From Streptomyces endophytica (GTDB lineage: Bacteria > Actinomycetota > Actinomycetes > Streptomycetales > Streptomycetaceae), in contig NZ_CP110636.1 in assembly GCF_026153355.1 (NCBI RefSeq), positions 5,952,001 through 6,016,000 of the forward strand: 64,000 nucleotides of DNA, in the 5' to 3' direction. The notes beneath the pieces are model-generated. The model had not been told where the DNA came from, did no database searches, and saw only the letters and a program-made list of their open reading frames with translations. Positions 1 to 7,418 of this stretch are shown here, piece after piece. The translations under genes and the position numbers were made by a program. Numbering within the stretch: position 1 is the first letter of the stretch; the number at the start of each line of letters is the position of its first letter.

Positions 1-1
1 G

Positions 2-271
2 GTCTTCGCCGCCGGCCTCATCTCCCATCTGCCGGGCCCGGAGGCGGGCTTCACCGAGCTGGCCAGGGTCGTGCGCCCCGGTGGCCGGCTCGCGCTCTTC
101 CACCCCATCGGGCGGGCCGCCCTCGCCGCACGCAAGGGGCGGGCCCTCACCCCCGACGACCTCCGGGCGGAGCCGAATCTGCGGCCCCTGCTGTCCCGCT
201 GCGGCTGGGAGCTGGTCCGGTACGAGGACCGGGACGCGCGCTATCTGGCGTTGGCGGTCCGCCGGGGTTGA
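2..271 (+). CDS. SAM-dependent methyltransferase, C-terminal end only (gene begins before the window)
   Basis: An open frame runs from the first bases of the window to a TGA at 269-271. It encodes the last ~89 residues of a class I methyltransferase. The stretch ELARVVRPGGRLALFHPIG is the typical post-motif III region of the methyltransferase type 11 fold (an ELxRVLRPGGxL strand-turn). It is followed by the usual end of the domain, a beta hairpin (CGWELVRYED). The SAM-binding motif I lies upstream of the window, so substrate and exact family cannot be judged. It converges on the MpaB-like gene at 300, with only 28 bases between the two stops. Confidence 0.75.
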   Translation, partial: VFAAGLISHLPGPEAGFTELARVVRPGGRLALFHPIGRAALAARKGRALTPDDLRAEPNLRPLLSRCGWELVRYEDRDARYLALAVRRG

Positions 272-299
272 GGCGCGGCCCGGCCCGTGGGACCCGGGG

Positions 300-1196
300 T
301 CAGGAGGCCACCGGGTCCTCCCCGTGCGGGACCGGGCAGCCGCCGAGGCGCCGGGCGGCCGGGAAGGTGCCGAGTTCGGCCACCCGGAAGCCGTTCGGGT
401 AGCCCTTGATCTCGGGGTTCTGGCGGGCGTAGTGCGGGGTGCGGCGGGGCGGCAGCAGCCGGACGGCCTTCGCGCGCAGCTTCAGGGCGCCGCGCACCGT
501 CTTCTGCAGCGCCGGGGCGGGGCGCTCGTAGCGGAAGGCGGCCAGCAGCGAGTCGTCCAGGAGAGCCATGCTCGCGCGGCGCACCATCGGGGCGAGCGGG
601 CCGTACCAGCCGGCCATCAGGTCCAAGGTGGCGTCGGAGACCCGTCGTGCGCCCTCGTCCCAGCCGAAGTGCGCCGCCTCGTAGGCGTCGAGGTACTGCT
701 CGAAGTCCTCGTAGGTCCCCGGGAGTTCGGGGATGCCCATGTGGCGGCCGAGGGTGCGGTAGTAGGCGGCGATGGCATGCTGTTCGTGCGGGGTCAGCCG
801 CCGCCAGCCGTAGGTGTCGAGCCAGCGTTTGGGCATCACCACGAAGGTGCACAGGACATAGCGCATGTCCTCGTCGGAGATGTCGTAGCTGCGGTGCATG
901 TGGTTGATGCGGCGGATGGCCGTCCGGCCGTCCTCGCCGTCGAAGCCGTGCTCCAGTACGGCGTCGAGGAGGAGGGCGGTGTCGTCGTAGCGCTTCTGCG
1001 TACGGTCCGTCAGTTCGGCGGTCTCGGCGAGCAGTCGGCCGATGCTCGGCACGGCGTAGGTGCGGTAGAGGGCCAGTTCCAGGGCCCGGGTCAGGTCCCA
1101 GGGGAACTCATGGGTGGCGATGATGCGGTAGATCGCCAAGAAGTCGCGCTCGGGATCGAGCCTGCGGATCTCCTTCAGCCAGTCGTAGCGCCGCAC
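300..1196 (-). CDS. Oxygenase of the MpaB / DUF2236 family
   Basis: A 298-residue protein. The GTG start at 1194-1196 has a GGAAGGA Shine-Dalgarno about 8 bases upstream; the frame stays open further upstream but without typical sequence. It carries hallmarks of the MpaB/DUF2236 group, which includes the latex-clearing b-type haem oxygenase Lcp: a helical protein with an RRINHMHRSYDIS segment (His99 and His101, candidate haem or metal ligands), then YVLCTFVVMPKRW and a C-terminal RTPHYARQNP. No signal peptide is seen. Many actinobacterial members are cytoplasmic proteins of unknown substrate, so the family call is firm and the reaction is not. It is transcribed alone, divergent from the gene at 1388. 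Confidence 0.8.
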   Translation of the reverse strand: MRRYDWLKEIRRLDPERDFLAIYRIIATHEFPWDLTRALELALYRTYAVPSIGRLLAETAELTDRTQKRYDDTALLLDAVLEHGFDGEDGRTAIRRINHMHRSYDISDEDMRYVLCTFVVMPKRWLDTYGWRRLTPHEQHAIAAYYRTLGRHMGIPELPGTYEDFEQYLDAYEAAHFGWDEGARRVSDATLDLMAGWYGPLAPMVRRASMALLDDSLLAAFRYERPAPALQKTVRGALKLRAKAVRLLPPRRTPHYARQNPEIKGYPNGFRVAELGTFPAARRLGGCPVPHGEDPVAS

Positions 1197-1387
1197 GTGA
1201 CAACCGTCCTTCCCTCGCCGGAGCGCCCAGTTTAGGGGCGGACCGGCGGCCCGGCAGACCGGGCAGATCGCCTGATCCGGACACTGTAGGAAGGCATAAG
1301 CGCAGCGTAGGAGTGGTGACAAGCTCCCGACGGGGCAATTAAGGTGCGCCGACGTACTCCGCAATGAATGGGGAAGGGGAGGTCCGC

Positions 1388-2170
1388 GTGCCCACGACCG
1401 AGAGCGCCGACAACGACCAGTTGTTCGTGCTGACGGCGGTGCTGCTGACGCCCGGGCAGTTCCCGAGCGTGCTCGGGGACGACTACCCCGAGGTGTGCGC
1501 GGGCCTCGGGCTCGAACCGTACGCCGAGGGCTACGGGCTGGTCCTCGGGCAGGACGGCGGCGGTGCCCGCTGGACCGTGGTGACCGAGGACGTGTCGCTG
1601 GTGGCCTGTGCCATCGCGGCGTGGGACTGCGGGATGGAGTACGACCTCTCGCCCGGGGAGAGCAGCATCGTCGCGGCGCTCCCGGGCTGGCCGCTGGCGC
1701 TCGCCGTGTCCGCGCCGGGGGTGCCGGCACCGCATGATCCGGAGCGGGAGGCGGGTGAGCCGGCGCCGCTCTGCCCGCCGGACGCGGAGGAGTGGGGGCC
1801 GGCCCAACGGCGGCTCGGTGCGGACGAGATCGCGCTGCAGTGGGCGATGTGGCGCGAGCAGGTGGACGGTGAGGTGACGTTCGCGGAACCGGGGGACGAG
1901 GCGCACGAGGGGGTGCGCCGGGTGCTGAAGGAGGCCCGCGGCTATCTTGCGAAGCCGCCGCCGCCCGGGCGTGTGCGGTCGTCGTTCGCGGCGGGCGAGG
2001 CGCGCACGCTGCGGATCGACGGGCCGGGCTGGAGCATGGTGGCGCGCACGGACGACATCGCGTTCGTGCTGCTGGACGAGGAGCCCGGCGAGGTGCATCC
2101 GGTGGGCCGGGGGCCGGAACTGCCCGGGCTGCTCTCCTCGCTGGACGAGCTGGCGGCCCGGCCGGTCTGA
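1388..2170 (+). CDS. Conserved hypothetical protein, acidic, 260 aa
   Basis: I do not recognise a characterised family. The GTG at 1388 is preferred over the in-frame ATG at 1364 because a strong GGGGAAGGGGAGG ribosome-binding site lies just upstream of it. The product is a soluble, acidic alpha/beta protein without signal peptide or membrane segment. It has a Pro/Glu-rich linker around residues 115-140 and a C-terminal half beginning near EEWGPAQRRLG. The codon pattern (high G/C at third positions) supports a real gene. It stands alone between two genes on the opposite strand. Confidence 0.7.
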   Translation: MPTTESADNDQLFVLTAVLLTPGQFPSVLGDDYPEVCAGLGLEPYAEGYGLVLGQDGGGARWTVVTEDVSLVACAIAAWDCGMEYDLSPGESSIVAALPGWPLALAVSAPGVPAPHDPEREAGEPAPLCPPDAEEWGPAQRRLGADEIALQWAMWREQVDGEVTFAEPGDEAHEGVRRVLKEARGYLAKPPPPGRVRSSFAAGEARTLRIDGPGWSMVARTDDIAFVLLDEEPGEVHPVGRGPELPGLLSSLDELAARPV

Positions 2171-2293
2171 GCCGGCACCCTTCCGCCCGGCCGGCCGCCC
2201 GGGCCACCGGCCCGGATCACCGGCCGGCCCGGACCGCCGAGCGGTCCGGGCCCCGGGCAGGCCGGCTCGCGGCCCCGCCCCCGCCCGCCGGCG

Positions 2294-2476
2294 TCAGCGT
2301 CCCAGCTGCTTGCGGCCGACCCTGCGCAGGCGGCGGCGCTGGGAGGAGTCGAGGGTCAGATATGCGACGGCCGGAACGCCGACCATGACCAAGAGGGCCG
2401 CCCAGAAGGGCAGCAGCCACAGCAGGACCACTCCCACCGCGACGCCGCCGATCGCGACCTTCGCCTGTGTGGACAT
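2294..2476 (-). CDS. Small membrane protein, 60 aa
   Basis: It starts with MSTQAKVAIGGVAVGVVLL. Two closely spaced hydrophobic segments (about residues 7-25 and 26-44) are followed by a very basic tail (SSQRRRLRRVGRKQLGR), predicted to be cytoplasmic. The ATG at 2474-2476 has GAAGGGGCG upstream. Small two-helix proteins of this kind, with a positively charged tail, are common and conserved among Streptomyces, but this one has no assigned function. It lies alone, convergent with the 1388 gene and divergent from the helicase gene at 2687. Confidence 0.65.
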   Translation of the reverse strand: MSTQAKVAIGGVAVGVVLLWLLPFWAALLVMVGVPAVAYLTLDSSQRRRLRRVGRKQLGR

Positions 2477-2686
2477 CCTTCACGCCCCTTCCGCGGCCGG
2501 TGCCGCGTTCTGTCGTACTCCATTGAACGCCGATTCCGCGCCGCGGGTTCCCTTTCGTCCCGCACGGGTTGCCGGGTGCGGCCGGACGCCGCCCAGGGGT
2601 GCACGCGTTCCTCGTTCAGGCCCGGCGTCCGGTACCCTCGGGCGCTCCAGGCGCCAGTAGTCAAACTTGAGGAGTTCGGGATCCCC

Positions 2687-5638
2687 GTGACATCCACGCG
2701 TGCGGCCACCCCCGCTCAGCTCTCCGGGCTCGCCCGCTGCCCGGCGGTCTTCCTGCCGTCGGACCCGCCCCGAGCCGGGCGGATCGCCTTCTGGCGTCCC
2801 GATGGTGAGCCGGTCGCGGCGGCCCGCACCGAGGAGGGCGGCCCGGACGGGAGCGGGTCCGGGGTGGAGAGCCTGGGCGTCGTACTTCCGGAGGAGGACG
2901 GCGGCCTCCAGGTCGGCGAGGTGCCGGCGCTGGTGCTTCCGGTGGCCGACGCACTGCCCGTCCTCACCCGGTTGCGGGCCGGCCGGGCCACCCATCCGGC
3001 CGCCGCCTTCTGGGGCGCCGCGGCGGTCCTCGCGCTCCAGCTGGCCGCCCGTGGACGACTGCTGCCCGGAGTGAGCCCCGAGGGGTACGACGCCTGGCGG
3101 CTGGGCCCGCTCGATGCGGCGGACCTCGAACGGCTGCGGGAGCTGGCCGCCGCGATGCCGCCGTACGCGCACGCCACCCCGCTGCCGGGGACGGACCCGG
3201 TGGAGCTGCCCGAGCCGGAGCGGCACCTACGGGCGTTCCTCGACGCGGTGGCGGACGGTCTGCCGCGCTCCCCCGCCGCGGCGCTGGCCACCGGGGCTCC
3301 GGCCTTCGCGGCGGCCGCGCCGCAGCACATCCCCGAACAGCGGGACTGGGCCGCGGACGTCGCTGCCGGCCATGACGCCGGCGTACGGATCTCCTTGCGG
3401 GTGGAGGCGCGGGGCCTGGAGACGGACGCGGTGGTGGGCGTTCCGGTGGACGGTGCCGCGCCGGCGCCCGATGGCCAGGTCACCTTCCGCGCGGTCCTCC
3501 AGGTGCACAGCCTCACCGATCCGACGCTGGTGGCGGATGCCACCGAGGTGTGGGCGGGGGCGTCGACGGCGGGGCAGGCGTTCGGTCCGCGGGCGCGGAT
3601 GGACACCCTGCGCACGCTGCACCGGGCGGCCGAGGTCTGGGCGCCGCTCGGCCCGTTGCTGTCGGCGGCGGTGCCCGACGCGCTGGAGCTCGCCGACGAG
3701 GAGGTCGCCGAGCTGCTCGGCCCGGCCTCCCGGGCGCTGGCCGCGGCCGGGGTGCAGGTCCACTGGCCGAAGCAGCTGGCGCGCACGCTGACCAGCCGCG
3801 CCGTGGTGGGGCCGCCCGATACCGAAGGCCCTGGGGACGGCCGGGAATCGGGGCCGCCCTCCTTGTTGTCCGCGGACGCCCTGCTCTCCTTCAGCTGGCG
3901 GTTCGCGGTGGGCGGCCAGGACCTGGACCGGGCCGAACTGGACCGGCTGGCCGAGGCGGGGCGGCCGCTGGTGCGGCTGCGCGACCGGTGGGTGCTGATC
4001 GACCCGGAGGCCGTGCGGGCCGCCCGGGACCGGCAGGACCGCAAGGTCACCCCGCTCGACGCGCTCGGTGCCGCGCTCACCGGGAGCGCCGAGGACGGCG
4101 ACGGCACCCGGGTGGCGGTGCAGGCGACCGGGTGGCTCGCCGGGCTGCGCGACCGGCTCGCGGACCCGGAGGGCACCGCCGCCGGCCCCGTCGCCCAGCC
4201 GCCCGCGCTCCGCGCGACGCTGCGCGACTATCAGCTGCGCGGCCTGGGCTGGCTGCACCGGATGACGTCGCTGGGGCTGGGCGCCTGTCTCGCCGACGAC
4301 ATGGGGCTGGGCAAGACGATCACCCTCATCGCGCTGCATCTGCACCGGCAGTCCGCCCCGGAATCGGCCGGCCCGACGCTGGTGGTCTGCCCGACGTCGC
4401 TGATGGGCAACTGGCAGCGGGAGATCGAGAAGTTCGCGCCGGGCACACCGGTGCGCCGGTTCCACGCCGGGCGCCGCAGCCTGGCCGACCTGGCGGACGG
4501 CGAGTTCGTCCTCACCACCTACGGGACGATGCGGCTGGACGCCGGGAAGCTGGCGGAGGTGGCCTGGGGGCTGGTCGTCGCGGACGAGGCGCAGCACGTC
4601 AAGAACCCGTTCTCGGCGACCGCCCGGGCCCTGCGGACCGTTCCGGGCCGGGCCCGGGTGGCACTGTCCGGCACCCCGGTGGAGAACAACCTGACCGAGC
4701 TGTGGGCCATCCTGGACTGGACGACGCCCGGGCTGCTGGGGACGCTGGGACGGTTCCGCACGCGGTGTGCGCGGGCCGTCGAGGGCGGTCCGGCGGTGTC
4801 CCCCGAGGCGGCCGCGGCGGCCGACCGGCTGGCCCGGCTGGTGCGGCCGTTCCTGCTGCGCCGGCGCAAATCCGATCCGGGCATCGCGCCGGAACTGCCG
4901 CCCAAGACGGAGACCGACCGTGCGGTGGCGCTGACCACGGAGCAGACCGGGCTCTACGAGGCGGTGGTGCGCGAGGGGCTCGACGAGATCGCCGGGACGG
5001 ACGGGTTCGCCCGCCGCGGGCTGGTGGTCAAGCTGCTCACCTCGCTCAAGCAGATCTGCAACCACCCCGCGCAGTTCCTCAAGGAGGAGCAGCCGCGGAT
5101 CGGCGGACGTTCGGGGAAGGTCGAGCTGCTCGACGAGCTGCTGGACACGATCCTCGCCGAGGGGGCGAGCGTGCTGGTGTTCACCCAGTACGTACGGATG
5201 GCGCGGCTGCTGGAGGGGCATCTGGCGGCGCGCGGCGTGGCGTCGCAACTCCTGCACGGCGGGACGACGGTGGCGCGCCGGGAGGAGATGGTGCGCCGCT
5301 TCCAGGACGGCGAGGTCCCGGTGTTCCTGTTGTCGTTGAAGGCGGCCGGCACCGGCCTGAACCTCACCCGGGCGGGCCATGTCGTGCACTTCGACCGCTG
5401 GTGGAACCCGGCCGTCGAGGCGCAGGCCACCGACCGCGCGTACCGCATCGGGCAGACCCAGCCGGTGCAGGTCCACCGCCTGATCGCGGAGGGCACGATC
5501 GAGGACCGGATCGCCGGCCTGCTGCTGCGCAAACAGCAGCTGGCGGACGCGGTGCTCGGCACCGGCGAGGCCGCACTGACCGAACTCACCGACGCCGAGC
5601 TGGCGGACCTGGTGGCACTGCGAGGGAGCGAGCGATGA
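2687..5638 (+). CDS. SNF2-family DEAD/DEAH-box helicase (RapA/HepA-like ATPase)
   Basis: A 983-residue protein from the GTG at 2687, which has GAGGAG about 13 bases upstream. The N-terminal half carries the bacterial SNF2-associated region. The ATPase core begins near residue 510: DDMGLGKT is Walker A (Lys543), DEAQ is motif II (residues 633-636), and LSGTPVENNLTELW is motif III. The C-terminal RecA lobe has GGTTVARREEM, KAAGTGLNLT and DRAYRIGQTQPV (motifs V and VI with the arginine finger). Such proteins translocate on double-stranded DNA and remodel nucleoprotein; no nuclease domain is fused. Its stop overlaps the start of the SWIM zinc-finger gene (ATGA), so the two are translationally coupled and probably act together. 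The exact cellular role is unknown. Confidence 0.93.
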   Translation: MTSTRAATPAQLSGLARCPAVFLPSDPPRAGRIAFWRPDGEPVAAARTEEGGPDGSGSGVESLGVVLPEEDGGLQVGEVPALVLPVADALPVLTRLRAGRATHPAAAFWGAAAVLALQLAARGRLLPGVSPEGYDAWRLGPLDAADLERLRELAAAMPPYAHATPLPGTDPVELPEPERHLRAFLDAVADGLPRSPAAALATGAPAFAAAAPQHIPEQRDWAADVAAGHDAGVRISLRVEARGLETDAVVGVPVDGAAPAPDGQVTFRAVLQVHSLTDPTLVADATEVWAGASTAGQAFGPRARMDTLRTLHRAAEVWAPLGPLLSAAVPDALELADEEVAELLGPASRALAAAGVQVHWPKQLARTLTSRAVVGPPDTEGPGDGRESGPPSLLSADALLSFSWRFAVGGQDLDRAELDRLAEAGRPLVRLRDRWVLIDPEAVRAARDRQDRKVTPLDALGAALTGSAEDGDGTRVAVQATGWLAGLRDRLADPEGTAAGPVAQPPALRATLRDYQLRGLGWLHRMTSLGLGACLADDMGLGKTITLIALHLHRQSAPESAGPTLVVCPTSLMGNWQREIEKFAPGTPVRRFHAGRRSLADLADGEFVLTTYGTMRLDAGKLAEVAWGLVVADEAQHVKNPFSATARALRTVPGRARVALSGTPVENNLTELWAILDWTTPGLLGTLGRFRTRCARAVEGGPAVSPEAAAAADRLARLVRPFLLRRRKSDPGIAPELPPKTETDRAVALTTEQTGLYEAVVREGLDEIAGTDGFARRGLVVKLLTSLKQICNHPAQFLKEEQPRIGGRSGKVELLDELLDTILAEGASVLVFTQYVRMARLLEGHLAARGVASQLLHGGTTVARREEMVRRFQDGEVPVFLLSLKAAGTGLNLTRAGHVVHFDRWWNPAVEAQATDRAYRIGQTQPVQVHRLIAEGTIEDRIAGLLLRKQQLADAVLGTGEAALTELTDAELADLVALRGSER

Positions 5639-6987
5639 CCGGACCATTCGACGACGACGGCACCTACGGTGGCGGCGCCCCTGAGGACGGCATACCCGGG
5701 GAGGGCACTCACGGGCACGCCCCGGACGCCGAACGGACCTTCGCCGCGCTGCCGCCCCCCGGCGGCCGGGGCTTCGCCCGCACGTGGTGGGGGCAGGCGT
5801 GGCTCAAAGCGCTGGAGGACACCGCCCTGGACGGCCGGCAGCTGAAGCTGGGCCGGCGGCACGCCCGGGCCGGTGCGGTCGGCGCGGTCTCGGTGCGCCC
5901 GGGGCGGCTGACCGCGGTCGTCCAGGACCGGGACCACAGCCGGCACCGGTCCGATGTGCTGCTGCAGCGGCTGGACGACGCCGCTTGGGACCGCTTCCTC
6001 GATCTCGTCGCGGACCGGGCCGGGCACATCGCGGCGCTTCTCGACCGGGACATGCCGCCGGCGCTGGTGGAGGACGCGGCCGCGGCGGGCATCGAACTGC
6101 TGCCGGGCATCGGTGACCTGGAGGCGGAGTGCAGCTGCGGGGCGTGGGACCACTGCGCGCATTCGGCGGCGCTGTGCTATCAGGTGGCGCGGTTGCTGGA
6201 CCAGGACCCGTTCGTGCTGCTGCTGGTGCGCGGGCGCGGCGAGCGGGAGTTGCTCGGGGAGTTGCAGGCGCGCAGCGCGGCCCGGGCCGCCGTGCCCGCG
6301 GCGGCCGGGGACCCGGCGGCGGGTCCCGGTGCGGGCGTACCGGCCGCCGAGGCGTACGCGGCGCGCGACATCCTGCCGCCGCTGCCCGCGCCGCCCCCGC
6401 CGGTCGACGAGCCGGGCGCCGCGCCGGTGCTCGGCGGCGGCACCCCGCCCGCGCCGGGGGTGGACGTGGCCGCGCTGGAGTTCCTGATCGGCGAGGCGGC
6501 GGCGCGCGCCCAGCGGTTGCTGGCGGACGCGCTCTCGCCCTGGCATGCGGACACCCCGCCGCCGCCCGCGCTGACGCCCGGTCAGGACGCGGTGCGGCTG
6601 GCGGCGGCCGGTCCGGACCGGGCCGTCTCGGCGCGGCTGGCGGCCGGTTCGGGGCGGGACGCACGCGGCCTGGCGCGGGCCGTACGGGCCTGGGAGCTGG
6701 GTGGTACGGCGGGGCTCGCGGTGCTGGAGGAGGAGTGGGCCCCGGATCCGGCGGCGCTGGCCCGGGCGACCGACCGGCTCGCGGCCGCCTGGGACGACGA
6801 CGGGACCCGGCCCCGGCTGCGGGCCACCGGGAACCGCTGGACGGTGATCGGCGGCGCCGCCCAACTGCGGTACGGGCGCGACGGCCGGTGGTGGCCGTAC
6901 CGGAAGGAGCGCGGGCAGTGGGTGCCGGCCGGCCCGGCCTCGGACGATCCGGCGGCGGCGCTGGCGGAGGCGTCGGCGGAGGGCTGA
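5635..6987 (+). CDS. SWIM zinc-finger protein, partner of the SNF2 helicase
   Basis: A 450-residue protein. The ATG at 5635 overlaps the helicase stop codon. The SWIM zinc-binding motif CSCGAWDHCAHSAALCY lies around residues 164-180 (C-x-C-xn-C-x-H). An N-terminal FARTWWGQAWLKALED segment is typical of the bacterial SWIM proteins encoded next to SNF2 ATPases. The middle is Pro/Ala-rich linker, and the C-terminal half ends with a WWPYRKERGQWVPAG element. SWIM domains bind DNA or proteins, so the likely job is substrate recognition for the adjacent helicase. That role is inferred from context. Confidence 0.85.
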   Translation: MTGPFDDDGTYGGGAPEDGIPGEGTHGHAPDAERTFAALPPPGGRGFARTWWGQAWLKALEDTALDGRQLKLGRRHARAGAVGAVSVRPGRLTAVVQDRDHSRHRSDVLLQRLDDAAWDRFLDLVADRAGHIAALLDRDMPPALVEDAAAAGIELLPGIGDLEAECSCGAWDHCAHSAALCYQVARLLDQDPFVLLLVRGRGERELLGELQARSAARAAVPAAAGDPAAGPGAGVPAAEAYAARDILPPLPAPPPPVDEPGAAPVLGGGTPPAPGVDVAALEFLIGEAAARAQRLLADALSPWHADTPPPPALTPGQDAVRLAAAGPDRAVSARLAAGSGRDARGLARAVRAWELGGTAGLAVLEEEWAPDPAALARATDRLAAAWDDDGTRPRLRATGNRWTVIGGAAQLRYGRDGRWWPYRKERGQWVPAGPASDDPAAALAEASAEG

Positions 6988-7019
6988 ACAGGGGGACGAG
7001 CTGTGCCAACCCGGGGTGC

Positions 7020-7283
7020 GGATCAGGCGCCGCCCTCGGGCGGTTGGCGGGCACCGCACTGGTGGGCAGCCAGGCGGAGGGGGCGGAGCGGATCGAGGAG
7101 TACCACCGGCTGGGCATCGAGGAGTTCATCCTCTCCGGGCCCCCGCACGTCGAGGAGGCGTACCGGTTCGCGGAAGGGGTGCTTCCGCTGTTGCGGGACC
7201 CGGCTCTGGCAGCGTCCCGCCGGACCGGCCGGGGGCGCACCGGCCGCGGCCGAGGTGCCGTTCGCGACCGGGCGGGCCGCTGA
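7020..7283 (+). pseudogene. 3' remnant of an LLM-class flavin monooxygenase (alkanesulfonate monooxygenase SsuD type)
   Basis: Only the C-terminal end of the family is present. TALVGSQAEGAERIEEYHRLG followed by EEFILSGPPHVEEAYRFAEG and VLPLL matches the last ~60 residues of SsuD-like FMNH2-dependent monooxygenases, which desulfonate alkanesulfonates. The rest of the ~370-residue enzyme is absent: upstream sequence is the SWIM gene, which ends at 6987. There is no start codon or ribosome site for this piece, and the frame runs on into non-family Arg/Gly-rich sequence before a stop. It is a deletion remnant, not a frameshifted gene. Confidence 0.75.
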
Positions 7284-7418
7284 TCCGGGGCGGCCGGGCC
7301 CCGTACGCGGAGCACCCGGCCGCCGAATCCGGCCATCCGGCTGCGCCGTGCCCCCGCGCGTGATTCGCTGAGGGCGATCCCCCCGACGCCAGGCACGTCG
7401 CCCGCAGCAGGAGGACCA

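Noticed and set aside
2576..2686. Upstream ATG at 2576 as start of the SNF2 helicase
   Set aside because: The first 37 codons have no family similarity, and the GTG at 2687 has a ribosome-binding site at sensible distance.
3227..5647. Very long open frames antisense to the SNF2 helicase, lacZ, lysX, egtB and other genes
   Set aside because: They are the usual byproduct of G/C-biased third codon positions in Streptomyces; their translations are Arg/Pro/Gly-rich without family motifs, while the opposite strand carries complete known proteins.
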